From an uncultured Oscillospiraceae bacterium (GTDB lineage Bacteria; Bacillota; Clostridia; Oscillospirales; Oscillospiraceae): a stretch of DNA of 64,000 nt. The notes beneath the pieces were generated by a model. That model worked only from the letters and a program-made list of their open reading frames with translations. It was not told the DNA's origin and made no database searches. Shown here one piece after another: positions 1-9,121 of the stretch. Numbering within the stretch: the stretch's first letter is position 1; each line of letters opens with the position of its first letter. The position numbers and the translations under genes were made by a program. The DNA is taken from contig CALXDO010000004.1 in NCBI GenBank assembly GCA_944387075.1, forward strand, positions 1-64,000, written 5' to 3'.

Positions 1-2777
1 CCCTCCGGCTGGAAGCCCCAGGCGGGCTGGCCCATCATGCCCTTGAAGTAGCTGACCACCGAGTCGGGGAAGGACAGGCTCTTGCCCCGCTCAATGATGT
101 TGTCCGGGGTCAGGTCGTTTTGCACCATGAAGATGGCCAGGTCTCCCACCATCTTGGAGGAGGGGGTCACCTTCACCAGATCGCCCAGCATGTCGTTGAC
201 GGTCTTGTACATCTCCTTGACCTCGTCAAACCGGGAGCCTAACCCTAAAGATACCACCTGGGGATACAGGTTGGTGTACTGGCCGCCGGGAATCTCGTAG
301 CGGTAGATGTCGGTGGTGGGGCTCTTCAGGCCCTCGTCAAAGCTGGCATAGCGCAGACGCACGTCCGCCCAGTAGTTATCCAGCCGCTGAATCTCCCGCA
401 GGTCCAGCCCGGTGTCCCGCTCCTGGCCCTCCAGGGCTGCCACCACAGCGGACAGGGAGGGTTGGCTGGTGAGGCTGGACAGGGAGGCGGTGGCGCAGTC
501 CACAATGTCCACCCCGGCCTCGGCAGCCATCAGGTAGGTGGCCACCTGGTTTCCGGTGGTGTCGTGGGTGTGCAGGTGGATGGGCAGGCCCACCTCCTGC
601 TTGAGGGTGGAGATCAGCTTCTTGGCGGCATAGGGCTTGAGCAGACCGGACATGTCCTTAATGCACAGGGTGTGGGCGCCCCGGCGCTCCAGCTCCTTGG
701 CCATATCCACATAGTATTTTAAGGTATACTTGTCCCGCTTGGGGTCCAGAATGTCCCCGGTGTAGCACATGGTGGCCTCCAGCACCTTGTTTTGCTGGAG
801 CACTTCATCCATGGCCACTTCCATGCCGGGAATCCAGTTCAGGGAGTCAAAGACGCGGAAAATGTCAATGCCGGACTGGGCCGCCTCTCGCACAAACGCG
901 CGCACCAGATTGTCGGGGAAGTTGGCGTAGCCCACCATGTTGGAGCCGCGCAGCAGCATTTGGAAGGGAATGTTGGGGATTTTCTCCCGCAATTGTTCCA
1001 GCCGGTCCCAGGGAGATTCGTGGAGAAAGCGGTAGGCGGTGTCAAAGGTAGCTCCGCCCCACATTTCCAGAGAGAAACAGTCGCCCAGAATCTCGGCGGT
1101 GCCATCTGCTCCGTGGAGCATGTCCCGGGTGCGCATCCGGGTGGAGAGGAGAGACTGGTGGGCGTCCCGCATGGTGGTGTCGGTGATGAGCAGCTTCTTC
1201 TGGTTTAGTACCCACTCCTTCACTGCCTCCGGGCCCTTTTCATCCAGCAGCTGTTTGAGGCCGTAGAGGGGCTTGCCGGTGGTCTCCGGGAAGCGGGGCT
1301 TGTGGTACTGCTTGCGCTCGGTGTCCGGGTTGTCCACCTGAATTTGGGCGATGTACTTCAAAACCTTGGTGGCCCGGTCCCGGCTGCTCTCAATGTCGAA
1401 GAGCTCGGGGGTGTCGTCAATGAACTTGGTGTGGCAGGCACCGGACAGGAAGGCAGGGTGGTTGAGAATGTTGGTGACAAAGGGGATGTTGGTCTTTACT
1501 CCTCGCACATGCTCCTCGTTCACCGCCCGGGTGGCCCGGCGGCAGGCCCCTTCAAAGGTGTTGTCCCAAGTGGTGACCTTCACCAGCAGAGAGTCATAGT
1601 AGGGAGAGATCACAGCTCCAGCGGACGCGTTGCCGCCGTCCAGACGCACCCCAAAGCCGCCGCTGGAGCGGTAGGCGGAGATTTTGCCGGTATCAGGGGC
1701 AAAGTTGTTGGAGGGGTCCTCGGAGGTGACCCGGCACTGAATGGAGTAGCCGTAGATGCGCAAATCCTCCTGACGGGCCAGGCCAATGGCGGGGTGGGAG
1801 AGGGGGTGTCCCTCAGCAATGAGAATTTGGGCCCGCACCAGGTCCACTCCGGTGACCATTTCGGTGACGGTGTGCTCCACCTGAATCCGGGGGTTCATCT
1901 CGATAAAATAGTGCTGTCCGGTCTTGCCATCCACCAGAAATTCCACGGTACCGGCGTTGACATACCCCACATGCTTGGCGATTTTGACCGCGTCCGCCCG
2001 CAGGGCCTCCACGGTCTTTTGAGGCACCGACCAGGCGTGGGCGTACTCCACCACCTTCTGATAGCGGCGCTGGAGGGAGCAGTCCCGCTCTCCCAGATGC
2101 ACCACATTGCCGTGCTCGTCGGCTAAAATCTGCACCTCGATGTGCTTGGGTTCCACCAGAAACTTTTCGATGAAGATGTCCTCGTTGCCAAAGGCCTTGC
2201 GGGCCTCGTTTTTCACCAGCTCAAATTCCCGGCGCACATCCTCCTCGCTGTCGCAGCGGCGCATCCCGCGGCCTCCGCCGCCGGCAGCGGCCTTGAGGAT
2301 GATGGGAAAGCCGTAGCTCAATGCCTTTTTCACCGCCTCGTCGGCATCCTTCAAGGGCTGGGTGGAGCCGGGGATGATGGGCACGTTGCAGGCAATGGCT
2401 GTGGCCTTGGCAGCCAGCTTATCCCCCATCTGGGCCAGCACCTGGGAGGGAGGGCCAATGAACTTGATCCCGTTTGCCTCACAGGCCCGGGCAAAGTCGG
2501 CATTTTCGGACAAAAAACCATAGCCGGGGTGGATGGCGGTTACACCCCGGCGTTTGGCCAGGTCTATGATGGCAGGGATGTCCAAGTAAGCACCCAGGGG
2601 GGATTGGTTTTCCCCAATCAGGTAGGCCTCGTCCGCCTTGATGCGGAACATGGAGTTGGTGTCCTCGTTGGAGTACATGGCCACCGTATGTAAGCCCAAA
2701 TCGTGACAGGCACGGAAAATGCGAATGGCAATCTCGCCTCGGTTGGCAGCGAGTACCTTGGAGAATTGCTGTGCCAC
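1..2777 (-). CDS. pyc: Pyruvate carboxylase, 3' end cut off by window edge
   Basis: ATP- and biotin-dependent carboxylation of pyruvate to oxaloacetate (anaplerosis, cytoplasm). The N-terminus reads VLAANRGEIAIRIFRAC, then the glycine-rich ATP-grasp segment ILKAAAGGGGRGMR, both typical of the biotin carboxylase domain; the carboxyltransferase domain follows. About 925 codons are present against roughly 1150 in the family, so the C-terminal biotin-carrier part lies outside the window. Start choice: an ATG at 2783 sits one base after GGAGG, too close to be used, while the GTG at 2777 lies 7 nt from it, so GTG is preferred. A good promoter lies upstream (2822-2850). Confidence 0.95.
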   Translation of the reverse strand, partial: MAQQFSKVLAANRGEIAIRIFRACHDLGLHTVAMYSNEDTNSMFRIKADEAYLIGENQSPLGAYLDIPAIIDLAKRRGVTAIHPGYGFLSENADFARACEANGIKFIGPPSQVLAQMGDKLAAKATAIACNVPIIPGSTQPLKDADEAVKKALSYGFPIILKAAAGGGGRGMRRCDSEEDVRREFELVKNEARKAFGNEDIFIEKFLVEPKHIEVQILADEHGNVVHLGERDCSLQRRYQKVVEYAHAWSVPQKTVEALRADAVKIAKHVGYVNAGTVEFLVDGKTGQHYFIEMNPRIQVEHTVTEMVTGVDLVRAQILIAEGHPLSHPAIGLARQEDLRIYGYSIQCRVTSEDPSNNFAPDTGKISAYRSSGGFGVRLDGGNASAGAVISPYYDSLLVKVTTWDNTFEGACRRATRAVNEEHVRGVKTNIPFVTNILNHPAFLSGACHTKFIDDTPELFDIESSRDRATKVLKYIAQIQVDNPDTERKQYHKPRFPETTGKPLYGLKQLLDEKGPEAVKEWVLNQKKLLITDTTMRDAHQSLLSTRMRTRDMLHGADGTAEILGDCFSLEMWGGATFDTAYRFLHESPWDRLEQLREKIPNIPFQMLLRGSNMVGYANFPDNLVRAFVREAAQSGIDIFRVFDSLNWIPGMEVAMDEVLQQNKVLEATMCYTGDILDPKRDKYTLKYYVDMAKELERRGAHTLCIKDMSGLLKPYAAKKLISTLKQEVGLPIHLHTHDTTGNQVATYLMAAEAGVDIVDCATASLSSLTSQPSLSAVVAALEGQERDTGLDLREIQRLDNYWADVRLRYASFDEGLKSPTTDIYRYEIPGGQYTNLYPQVVSLGLGSRFDEVKEMYKTVNDMLGDLVKVTPSSKMVGDLAIFMVQNDLTPDNIIERGKSLSFPDSVVSYFKGMMGQPAWGFQPE

Positions 2778-2821
2778 GTTCATACCTCCTTATCTTTCAC
2801 TGGTTCTGCGTGATCATGTAC

Positions 2822-2850
2822 ATTATAAAGGGTGGTTTTCCCTTTTGCAA
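2822..2850 (-). promoter_or_regulatory. Sigma-A type promoter of pyruvate carboxylase
   Basis: On the minus strand TTGCAA and a perfect TATAAT are separated by 17 nt, about 45 nt upstream of the pyc start. The same TTGCAA -35 element recurs at other promoters in this window. Confidence 0.7.
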
Positions 2851-2973
2851 CGGAGGAAGCCTGTTAAAGAATTAACTTGGCGGATTTGACATGAAACGCT
2901 TTATCTCGCCAAAGAAGTTGTGATAAACAGACAAAGGTCCACCATGTAAAGACAGATGTCGGAGAGATAGGGG

Positions 2974-3002
2974 TGTTCACCAGGAGGGAAGTGTGGTACA
3001 AT
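2974..3002 (+). promoter_or_regulatory. Possible recG promoter (extended -10)
   Basis: TGTTCA, 17 nt, then TACAAT preceded by TGG (extended -10), about 48 nt before the recG start. The -35 match is poor. The rest of the 2778-3049 intergenic region holds only this and the divergent pyc promoter. Confidence 0.45.
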
Positions 3003-3049
3003 GGATGCCTGTGAACATGGGAAACTCCAAAAAATGGAGGTGAAAAAGG

Positions 3050-5143
3050 GTGGAACAGGGGAGAAATGTGGCGCTGGCCTCTCTGTCTGGCGTAGGGCCG
3101 GTGCGCAGCGGGAAATTGGCCAAGCTGGGCCTGGAGCGGCTGGAAGATGTGCTGTGGCATTTTCCCCAGCGGTATGAGGACCGGCGCAGGATTGTGACGG
3201 TGCGGGAGGCGCAGGAAGGGCAGATGTGCTGCGTCAAGGCCATGATTGCCCAGCCGCCCCAGCTCTCCCGGGTGCGCAGCGGGATAGAGTTGGTGAAAGT
3301 GAAGTGTGTGGACCAGACCGGGGTGCTCCATCTCACCTTTTTTCATCAGAGCTACCTGCGCCACACCTTTTCGCCGGGAGATACCTACATTTTTTACGGC
3401 AAAGTGGAACGACTGGGGCGGGGAATCTCCATGGTCAATCCCCTCTTTGAAAAAGAGGGAGAGGAGCGATACACGGGGCGCATTGTCCCCGTCTATCCCT
3501 TGACCGCAGGCATCCACAATGCCTTGATGATGAACCTGGCACGGCTGTCAGTGGATCAGGTGGCGCCCACGGTGGAGGAGGTGCTTCCCCTGTGGGTGCG
3601 GGAGAAGTACCACCTTTGCCAGCAGGAGTATGCCCTGCAAAATATCCACTTTCCTCAGGACTTTGAAGGGCTGGAGTGGGCGAGAAAACGGCTGATTTTT
3701 GAGGAACTGCTCACCCTCACTTGTGGCCTTGCCATGCTCAAGGGGCGGCGGCAGAGCTTTGACGGAATGGTGTTGGAACGCCGTGCCCCAGAGGAATTTT
3801 GCCGGCTGCTCCCGTTCTCACCTACCCAGGCCCAGCGGCGGGCCATGGAGGACATCTTCCGGGACGTCACCTCGGGGCAGAGTATGAACCGCCTGGTACA
3901 GGGGGATGTGGGGTCTGGTAAGACGGCGGTGGCGGCCTACGGGGCGTGGGTGGCGGCACTCAGCGGTGCGCAGTGCGCCCTCATGGCTCCCACCGAACTG
4001 TTGGCCGAGCAGCACCACCGCACCCTGTCTGGCCTGCTGGGCCCCAGCGGCATCCGGGTGGAACTGCTCACCGGATCGGTGAAGGGGGCAGCGCGGAAAA
4101 AGGTGCTCCAGGGGCTGGCCAGTGGAGAGATTCAGGTGCTGGTGGGAACCCACGCCCTCTTTTCCCAGGGGGTGGAGTACCACCGGCTGGGGCTGGTGAT
4201 TGCCGATGAGCAGCACCGGTTCGGCGTGGCCCAGCGGGGAGCCCTGGCGGCCAAGGGGGGGAATCTTCCGCCCCATGTGCTGGTGATGTCCGCCACCCCC
4301 ATTCCCCGTACCCTGGCGCTGATGATCTACGGGGACATGGAGGTGTCCATCATCGACGAACTGCCCCCTGGGCGCACTCCGGTGTCCACCTATGTGGTGG
4401 GGGAGGACAAGCGGCAGCGGATGTATGGCTTTGTCCGCGCCCAAGTGGGACAGGGCAGACAGGTGTATCTGGTCTGTCCTGCTGTGGAGGAGAACCCGGG
4501 GAATGAAGAGGAGGGCCAGACCTCCCTTTTTCCCGCTATGGATTTGAAGGCGGTGACCACCTATGCCAAACAGCTGCAAGAACAGGTGTTTCCCGACCTC
4601 TCGGTGGGCTTTGTCCACGGAAAGATGAAGGGGAAGGAGAAGGAGGCGGTGATGACGGCCTTTGCCGCGGGGGAGATTCAAGTGCTGGTGTCCACCACGG
4701 TCATTGAGGTGGGGGTGGATGTGCCTAACGCCACCTTGATGATCGTGGAGAACGCAGACCGCTTTGGTCTCTCCCAGCTCCACCAGCTGCGGGGGCGCGT
4801 GGGCCGGGGACAGTACGAGAGCTACTGTGTGCTGGTCACTGCCAGCCGCAGTGAGACCGCCCGTCAACGGCTGCGGGTGCTGACCCAGACCACCGATGGC
4901 TTCCAGATTGCCCAGGAGGATCTGCGTCTGCGGGGCCCCGGCGACTTTTTCGGCCAGCGGCAGCACGGTCTGCCCCAGTTGAAGGTGGCGGATTTTGCCT
5001 CGGATTTGGAACTTTTGAACCAGGCCCGCCAAGCGGCCCAGGAGTTGGTGGAGGGGGACCCGGAATTGACGCGGGCCGAGCACCGCCCTCTGCGTCGCCG
5101 GGTGGAGCATATGTTCCGGGACAACCCGGAGATTTTTCATTAA
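3050..5143 (+). CDS. recG: ATP-dependent DNA helicase RecG
   Basis: Superfamily 2 helicase that reverses stalled replication forks and branch-migrates Holliday junctions. At 697 aa it has normal RecG length. The N-terminal third carries the OB-fold wedge region. Helicase motifs are all visible: Walker A GDVGSGKTAVAA (about residue 285), motif II DEQHRFGV, motif III SATPIPRTL, motif V STTVIEVGVDVPNAT and motif VI QLRGRVGRG. It starts with GTG 9 nt after GGAGG. It heads a same-strand run with a C_GCAxxG_C_C protein, tex and rsmI at short spacing, probably one operon. Confidence 0.97.
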   Translation: MEQGRNVALASLSGVGPVRSGKLAKLGLERLEDVLWHFPQRYEDRRRIVTVREAQEGQMCCVKAMIAQPPQLSRVRSGIELVKVKCVDQTGVLHLTFFHQSYLRHTFSPGDTYIFYGKVERLGRGISMVNPLFEKEGEERYTGRIVPVYPLTAGIHNALMMNLARLSVDQVAPTVEEVLPLWVREKYHLCQQEYALQNIHFPQDFEGLEWARKRLIFEELLTLTCGLAMLKGRRQSFDGMVLERRAPEEFCRLLPFSPTQAQRRAMEDIFRDVTSGQSMNRLVQGDVGSGKTAVAAYGAWVAALSGAQCALMAPTELLAEQHHRTLSGLLGPSGIRVELLTGSVKGAARKKVLQGLASGEIQVLVGTHALFSQGVEYHRLGLVIADEQHRFGVAQRGALAAKGGNLPPHVLVMSATPIPRTLALMIYGDMEVSIIDELPPGRTPVSTYVVGEDKRQRMYGFVRAQVGQGRQVYLVCPAVEENPGNEEEGQTSLFPAMDLKAVTTYAKQLQEQVFPDLSVGFVHGKMKGKEKEAVMTAFAAGEIQVLVSTTVIEVGVDVPNATLMIVENADRFGLSQLHQLRGRVGRGQYESYCVLVTASRSETARQRLRVLTQTTDGFQIAQEDLRLRGPGDFFGQRQHGLPQLKVADFASDLELLNQARQAAQELVEGDPELTRAEHRPLRRRVEHMFRDNPEIFH

Positions 5144-5169
5144 CTTAAATTGGAATGGAGCGAAAGATC

Positions 5170-5556
5170 ATGACCAGAAAAGAACACAGCAAGGCCCTGC
5201 GGGCAGACCCTCAGATACACTACAACTGCGCCCAGTCGGTGCTCATCCCCTTTGCCCAGGATCTGGGGCTCAGTGAGGAGCAGGCCAATGCCTTGACTCT
5301 AAATTTTGGAGGGGGCATGGGCTGTGGCTCGGTGTGCGGAGCCATCACCGGGGCCTTGGTGGCCATGGGTGGACTGAACATGCCCCAGGAGAAGCGGGTG
5401 CAGCTGCTGCGGGAGTTCCGACAGGCCAACGGAGATGTCAACTGCGCTCAGCTGCTCAAGGCGGCCACAGAGCGGGGCGAGGAGCGTAAGTGCCACTGTG
5501 ACCGGATGGTGGAGTTTTGTATGGAGTGGGTCAGCCGAGAAAGCGGCCTGGAGTAA
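5170..5556 (+). CDS. C_GCAxxG_C_C family protein
   Basis: A 128-residue protein of the C_GCAxxG_C_C (redox/putative metal) family: YNCAQSVL near the N-terminus, the glycine-rich segment FGGGMGCGSVCGAITGAL, then VNCAQLL and KCHCDRMVEFC. The conserved cysteines fit a metal- or disulfide-binding role, but the biochemical function of the family is unsettled. The ATG at 5170 has GGAG 9 nt upstream; the in-frame ATG at 5155 has no ribosome-binding site. It lies between recG and tex, 12 nt before tex. Confidence 0.85.
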   Translation: MTRKEHSKALRADPQIHYNCAQSVLIPFAQDLGLSEEQANALTLNFGGGMGCGSVCGAITGALVAMGGLNMPQEKRVQLLREFRQANGDVNCAQLLKAATERGEERKCHCDRMVEFCMEWVSRESGLE

Positions 5557-5568
5557 AGGAGAATGCCC

Positions 5569-7746
5569 ATGGAACAACTGATACAACGTCTGGCCCAGGA
5601 GCTGTCTGTCCCGGCCAAGCATGTGGAAAATGTGGTCACTTTGTTGGATGAGGGGAACACGGTGCCTTTCATTGCCCGTTACCGCAAGGAGCTCCACGGC
5701 GGCATGGATGACCAGCTGATCCGCCAGCTCTCCGACCGTCTGCAATACCTGCGGGGGCTGGACAAACGCCGCCAAGAGGTAAAAACCGCCATTGAAAACC
5801 AGGGCAAGCTCACCGAGGAGCTGGCCCTGGCCATTGACGCCGCCGCCACGCTGGCTGAGGTGGAGGACTTGTACCGCCCATATCAGCAAAAGCGGCGCAC
5901 CCGAGCCACCATGGCCAAGGAGAAGGGCCTGGAGCCGTTGGCCCAGACCCTCTATGAACAGAAGCGGGATTGCCCTCCGCCCGAACAATTGGCCCAGGAC
6001 TTTGTCAATCCAGACCTGGGGGTGGAGGACGCAGCGGCGGCTTTACAGGGGGCGTCCGACATTGTGGCGGAGTGGATCTCCGACGATGCGGACATCCGCA
6101 AAGTGCTCCGCGCCCTCTATGCCAAAAAGGCGATGCTGGTGTCCAAGGCCGCTGCCAAGGAGCCGGAGGACAGCGTTTACCGGCTGTACTATGACTTTTC
6201 TTCCCCGGTCAGCAAGGTGATGGGCCATCAGGTGCTGGCCATCAACCGGGGGGAGCGGGAAGAGATTTTGAAGGTGTCCGTGTCCATGGACGAGGAGGAG
6301 GCTCTGGTGGCCATTCGCCGCCAGGTGGTGCGTCCGGGCACCCCTGCTATGACCTTTGTGAAAGCCGCCGCCGAGGATGCCTACCGTCGCCTCATTGCCC
6401 CATCTCTGGAGCGGGAAGTGCGCAGTGACCTGACGGAAAAGGCCTCGGAAGGGGCCATTGGGCAGTTTGCGCTCAACCTCAAACCGCTGCTGATGCAGCC
6501 CCCGGTGAAGGGGCATGTGACCATGGGCTTGGACCCCGGCTATCGCATGGGGTGCAAGGTGGCGGTTATCGACCCCACAGGCAAGGTGTTGGACACCACT
6601 GTGGTCTATCCCACCCATGGGGAGCGGGGCAAGCAAGAGGCCATTGCCAAGCTCTCTGCCCTGGTGAAAAAGCACCAGGTCCAGCACATTGCCATTGGCA
6701 ACGGCACCGCCAGCCGGGAGACCGAGCAGATGGCGGTGGAGATGATCGGAAAGCTGGGCTGTGGGGTGACCTATATGATGGTCAACGAGGCGGGGGCGTC
6801 GGTGTACTCTGCCTCCAAGCTGGCTGCTGAGGAATTCCCCGACTACGACGTGAACCTGCGCTCGGCGGTGTCCATCGCCCGTCGGCTCCAGGACCCCCTG
6901 GCAGAGCTGGTGAAGATTGACCCCAAGAGCATCGGCGTGGGCCAGTACCAACACGACATGCCCCAGGCCCGTCTGGGGGAGGCCCTGGACGGGGTGGTGG
7001 AGGACTGCGTCAACGGGGTCGGTGTGGATGTGAACACCGCTTCGGCGCCCCTTCTGGCCCGAGTGGCGGGACTGACCCAGACCACCGCAAAGAATATTGT
7101 AAAGTTCCGGGAGGAGAACGGCCCCTTTACCACCCGCAAGCAGATTTTGAAGGTGCCCAAGCTGGGGCCCAAGGCATTTGAACAGTGCGCCGGATTCTTG
7201 CGGGTGCCGGAGAGCAAATCTCCGCTGGACAACACCGCAGTCCACCCGGAGAGTTATGACGCCGCTCAAAAGCTGCTGGACGTGTGCGGCTACACCATGG
7301 AGCAGGTGAAAGCGGGGGCGTTGCAGGATTTGATGGACAAGGTGAAGGCCTATGGTGTGGAGCAGGCCGCGCAAGTCTGCGGAGTGGGCGTGCCCACGCT
7401 GCTGGATGTGGCTGGGGAGCTGATGAAGCCGGGGCGTGACCCCCGGGACGAGCTGCCGGCTCCGGTGCTGCGTACCGACGTACTGGAGATCAAGGACTTG
7501 AAGCCGGGCATGGAGCTCAAACGCACCGTGCGCAACGTCATCGACTTCGGGGCCATTGTGGACATTGGCGTGCACCAGGACGGGCTGGTGCACATCAGCC
7601 AGATCTGTGACCGCTTCCTCAAACACCCCTCTCAGGTATTGTCTGTGGGGGATGTGGTGACGGTATGGGTCAAAGAGGTAGACGAGAAGAAAAAAAGGAT
7701 CTCCCTGACCATGCGGGGAGCAGCGGCGGCGACACCGGGAAAGTGA
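5569..7746 (+). CDS. tex: Tex family RNA-binding protein (transcription accessory factor)
   Basis: A 725-aa Tex/YqgF-S1 protein. The order seen is a helical N-terminal domain (NTVPFIARYRKE), a YqgF/RNase H-like domain (GLDPGYRMGCKVAVID near residue 325), tandem helix-hairpin-helix motifs (VNTASAPLLARVAGL) and a C-terminal S1 RNA-binding domain (GAIVDIGVHQDGLVHISQ). Family members bind RNA polymerase and nucleic acid and affect transcription and translation quality. Of two close in-frame ATGs the second (5569) is 7 nt from GGAG and is preferred over 5563. Confidence 0.95.
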   Translation: MEQLIQRLAQELSVPAKHVENVVTLLDEGNTVPFIARYRKELHGGMDDQLIRQLSDRLQYLRGLDKRRQEVKTAIENQGKLTEELALAIDAAATLAEVEDLYRPYQQKRRTRATMAKEKGLEPLAQTLYEQKRDCPPPEQLAQDFVNPDLGVEDAAAALQGASDIVAEWISDDADIRKVLRALYAKKAMLVSKAAAKEPEDSVYRLYYDFSSPVSKVMGHQVLAINRGEREEILKVSVSMDEEEALVAIRRQVVRPGTPAMTFVKAAAEDAYRRLIAPSLEREVRSDLTEKASEGAIGQFALNLKPLLMQPPVKGHVTMGLDPGYRMGCKVAVIDPTGKVLDTTVVYPTHGERGKQEAIAKLSALVKKHQVQHIAIGNGTASRETEQMAVEMIGKLGCGVTYMMVNEAGASVYSASKLAAEEFPDYDVNLRSAVSIARRLQDPLAELVKIDPKSIGVGQYQHDMPQARLGEALDGVVEDCVNGVGVDVNTASAPLLARVAGLTQTTAKNIVKFREENGPFTTRKQILKVPKLGPKAFEQCAGFLRVPESKSPLDNTAVHPESYDAAQKLLDVCGYTMEQVKAGALQDLMDKVKAYGVEQAAQVCGVGVPTLLDVAGELMKPGRDPRDELPAPVLRTDVLEIKDLKPGMELKRTVRNVIDFGAIVDIGVHQDGLVHISQICDRFLKHPSQVLSVGDVVTVWVKEVDEKKKRISLTMRGAAAATPGK

Positions 7747-7756
7747 GGTTGTGTCC

Positions 7757-8587
7757 ATGAGCGGTAAACTATATCTGGTGCCCACCCCCATTGGAAACCT
7801 GGGGGACATCTCCCGACGCATGGCAGACACCATGGCCCAGGTGGACTTTTTGGCGGCTGAGGACACCCGGGTGACGGTGAAGCTGCTCAACCACCTGGGG
7901 CTGAAAAAGCCCATGGTCAGCTACCATCGCCATAATTTCTCCACAGCCGGCCCCGCCATTGTGGAACGGCTGCTGGCGGGGGAGAGTTGCGCCCTGGTCA
8001 CTGATGCGGGAACACCCGCCATCTCCGACCCAGGAGAGGACCTGGTGGCCCTGTGTGCCCAGCAGGAGATTTGCGTGGAGGCCATCCCCGGCCCCTGCGC
8101 CCTCATCTGCGCCTTGTCGGCCTCAGGATTGCCCACCGCCCGGTTCACCTTCGAGGGATTTCTTCCTCAAAACAAGAAAAACCGCCGTGCTCATCTGGAT
8201 AGCCTGAGGAGCGAGCAACGGACCATGGTCTTTTACGAGGCCCCCCACAAGCTGGAGGACACCTTGGAGGATTTTGTGCAAGTCTTTGGGCCTCAGCGTC
8301 GCATCGCCCTGTGCCGGGAGTTGACGAAACTGCACGAGGAGGTGGTACGGACAACTTTGGCTCAGGCGGTGGAGGACTGTACAAATCGCCCGCCTCGAGG
8401 GGAATATGTACTGGTGGTAGAGGGAGCGGAAGAAGCCCCCGTTCAGCAGGCAGACCCTCAGTTGGCGTTGCAGCGGGTGGAACAGCTGCGGGGTGAGGGC
8501 CTCTCCCTCAAGGAGGCCTGTGCCAAGGCGGGGGAAGAATTTGGAATCAAGAAGCGGCAGCTGTATGATTTGAGCCTTGGAAAGTGA
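7757..8587 (+). CDS. rsmI: 16S rRNA (cytidine-2'-O)-methyltransferase RsmI
   Basis: Tetrapyrrole-methylase-fold enzyme that 2'-O-methylates C1402 of 16S rRNA using SAM. The signature LVPTPIGNLGDIS opens the protein; EDTRVT, DAGTPAISDPG and AIPGPCA follow in the usual order. Length 276 aa is normal. The ATG at 7757 is 8 nt from GAGG and beats the GTG at 7751. It begins 10 nt after the tex stop and is the last gene of the recG-tex run, closed by the hairpin at 8645-8685. Confidence 0.95.
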   Translation: MSGKLYLVPTPIGNLGDISRRMADTMAQVDFLAAEDTRVTVKLLNHLGLKKPMVSYHRHNFSTAGPAIVERLLAGESCALVTDAGTPAISDPGEDLVALCAQQEICVEAIPGPCALICALSASGLPTARFTFEGFLPQNKKNRRAHLDSLRSEQRTMVFYEAPHKLEDTLEDFVQVFGPQRRIALCRELTKLHEEVVRTTLAQAVEDCTNRPPRGEYVLVVEGAEEAPVQQADPQLALQRVEQLRGEGLSLKEACAKAGEEFGIKKRQLYDLSLGK

Positions 8588-8644
8588 TTACAAATGGTAT
8601 AAAAATAAGCCTTTATTTTCTGGCGAATTTAGGCATAAAATGAC

Positions 8645-8685
8645 AAAAAACACTGGTGGAAACAATTTCCACCGGTGTTTTTTTA
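8645..8685. terminator. Bidirectional terminator between rsmI and abrB-like gene
   Basis: A 12-bp stem with one G-U pair (8651-8662 with 8666-8677), 3-nt loop CAA, flanked by A-run and T-run so it can work for both converging genes. Confidence 0.85.
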
Positions 8686-8695
8686 AAAAAAGTCT

Positions 8696-8938
8696 TTACT
8701 TTCCCTCTAACTCCCGCAGGCAGGATGCACAGATGTTCTTTCCCTTGAAAGTGGTGACATCGGAAGATTCCCCGCAGAAAATACAGGCGGGCTCGTACTT
8801 CTTTAGTACGATAGAGCCTCCATCTACGTAGATTTCCAGGGCATCCCGCTCTGCAATGTCCAAGGTGCGGCGCAATTCAATGGGCAGAACGATGCGGCCC
8901 AATTCGTCGACTTTGCGGACAATTCCAGTAGATTTCAT
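8696..8938 (-). CDS. AbrB/SpoVT-type transition-state regulator
   Basis: An 80-aa DNA-binding regulator. The N-terminal swapped-hairpin AbrB domain is evident (STGIVRKVDELGRIVLPIELR), followed by a short C-terminal segment with two CxxC pairs (CIFCGE and CASCLREL) that could bind zinc; this form is common in Clostridia. It starts at an ATG 9 nt from GGAGG. It is divergent from spmAB with a TTTGTCGAA Spo0A-like box between them, consistent with a sporulation-transition role. Confidence 0.92.
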   Translation of the reverse strand: MKSTGIVRKVDELGRIVLPIELRRTLDIAERDALEIYVDGGSIVLKKYEPACIFCGESSDVTTFKGKNICASCLRELEGK

Positions 8939-8984
8939 ATGTAAAGTCCTCCTTAAAAAATGTGCACTTTTACGAACCTACCCC

Positions 8985-9012
8985 ATTATAACACGGTGTA
9001 TAATCTTGTCAA
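8985..9012 (-). promoter_or_regulatory. Strong consensus promoter of abrB-like gene
   Basis: Perfect TTGACA and perfect TATAAT separated by 16 nt on the minus strand, about 45 nt upstream of the start codon. The best sigma-A consensus promoter in the window. Confidence 0.85.
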
Positions 9013-9058
9013 TCACAAAAGTATAAAATTAATAGAACTATAATAAATTTCCAAGGAA

Positions 9059-9067
9059 TTTGTCGAA
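9059..9067 (+). promoter_or_regulatory. Spo0A box (0A box)
   Basis: TTTGTCGAA matches the Spo0A consensus exactly. It lies 47 nt upstream of the abrB-like -35 element and 55 nt upstream of spmA, so Spo0A could affect either direction. Binding is inferred from sequence only. Confidence 0.5.
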
Positions 9068-9121
9068 GATGTCATGGGGGCAAACTAGGGGACATAGGGT
9101 GGAGTAGGAAGGGGTGGAAGT

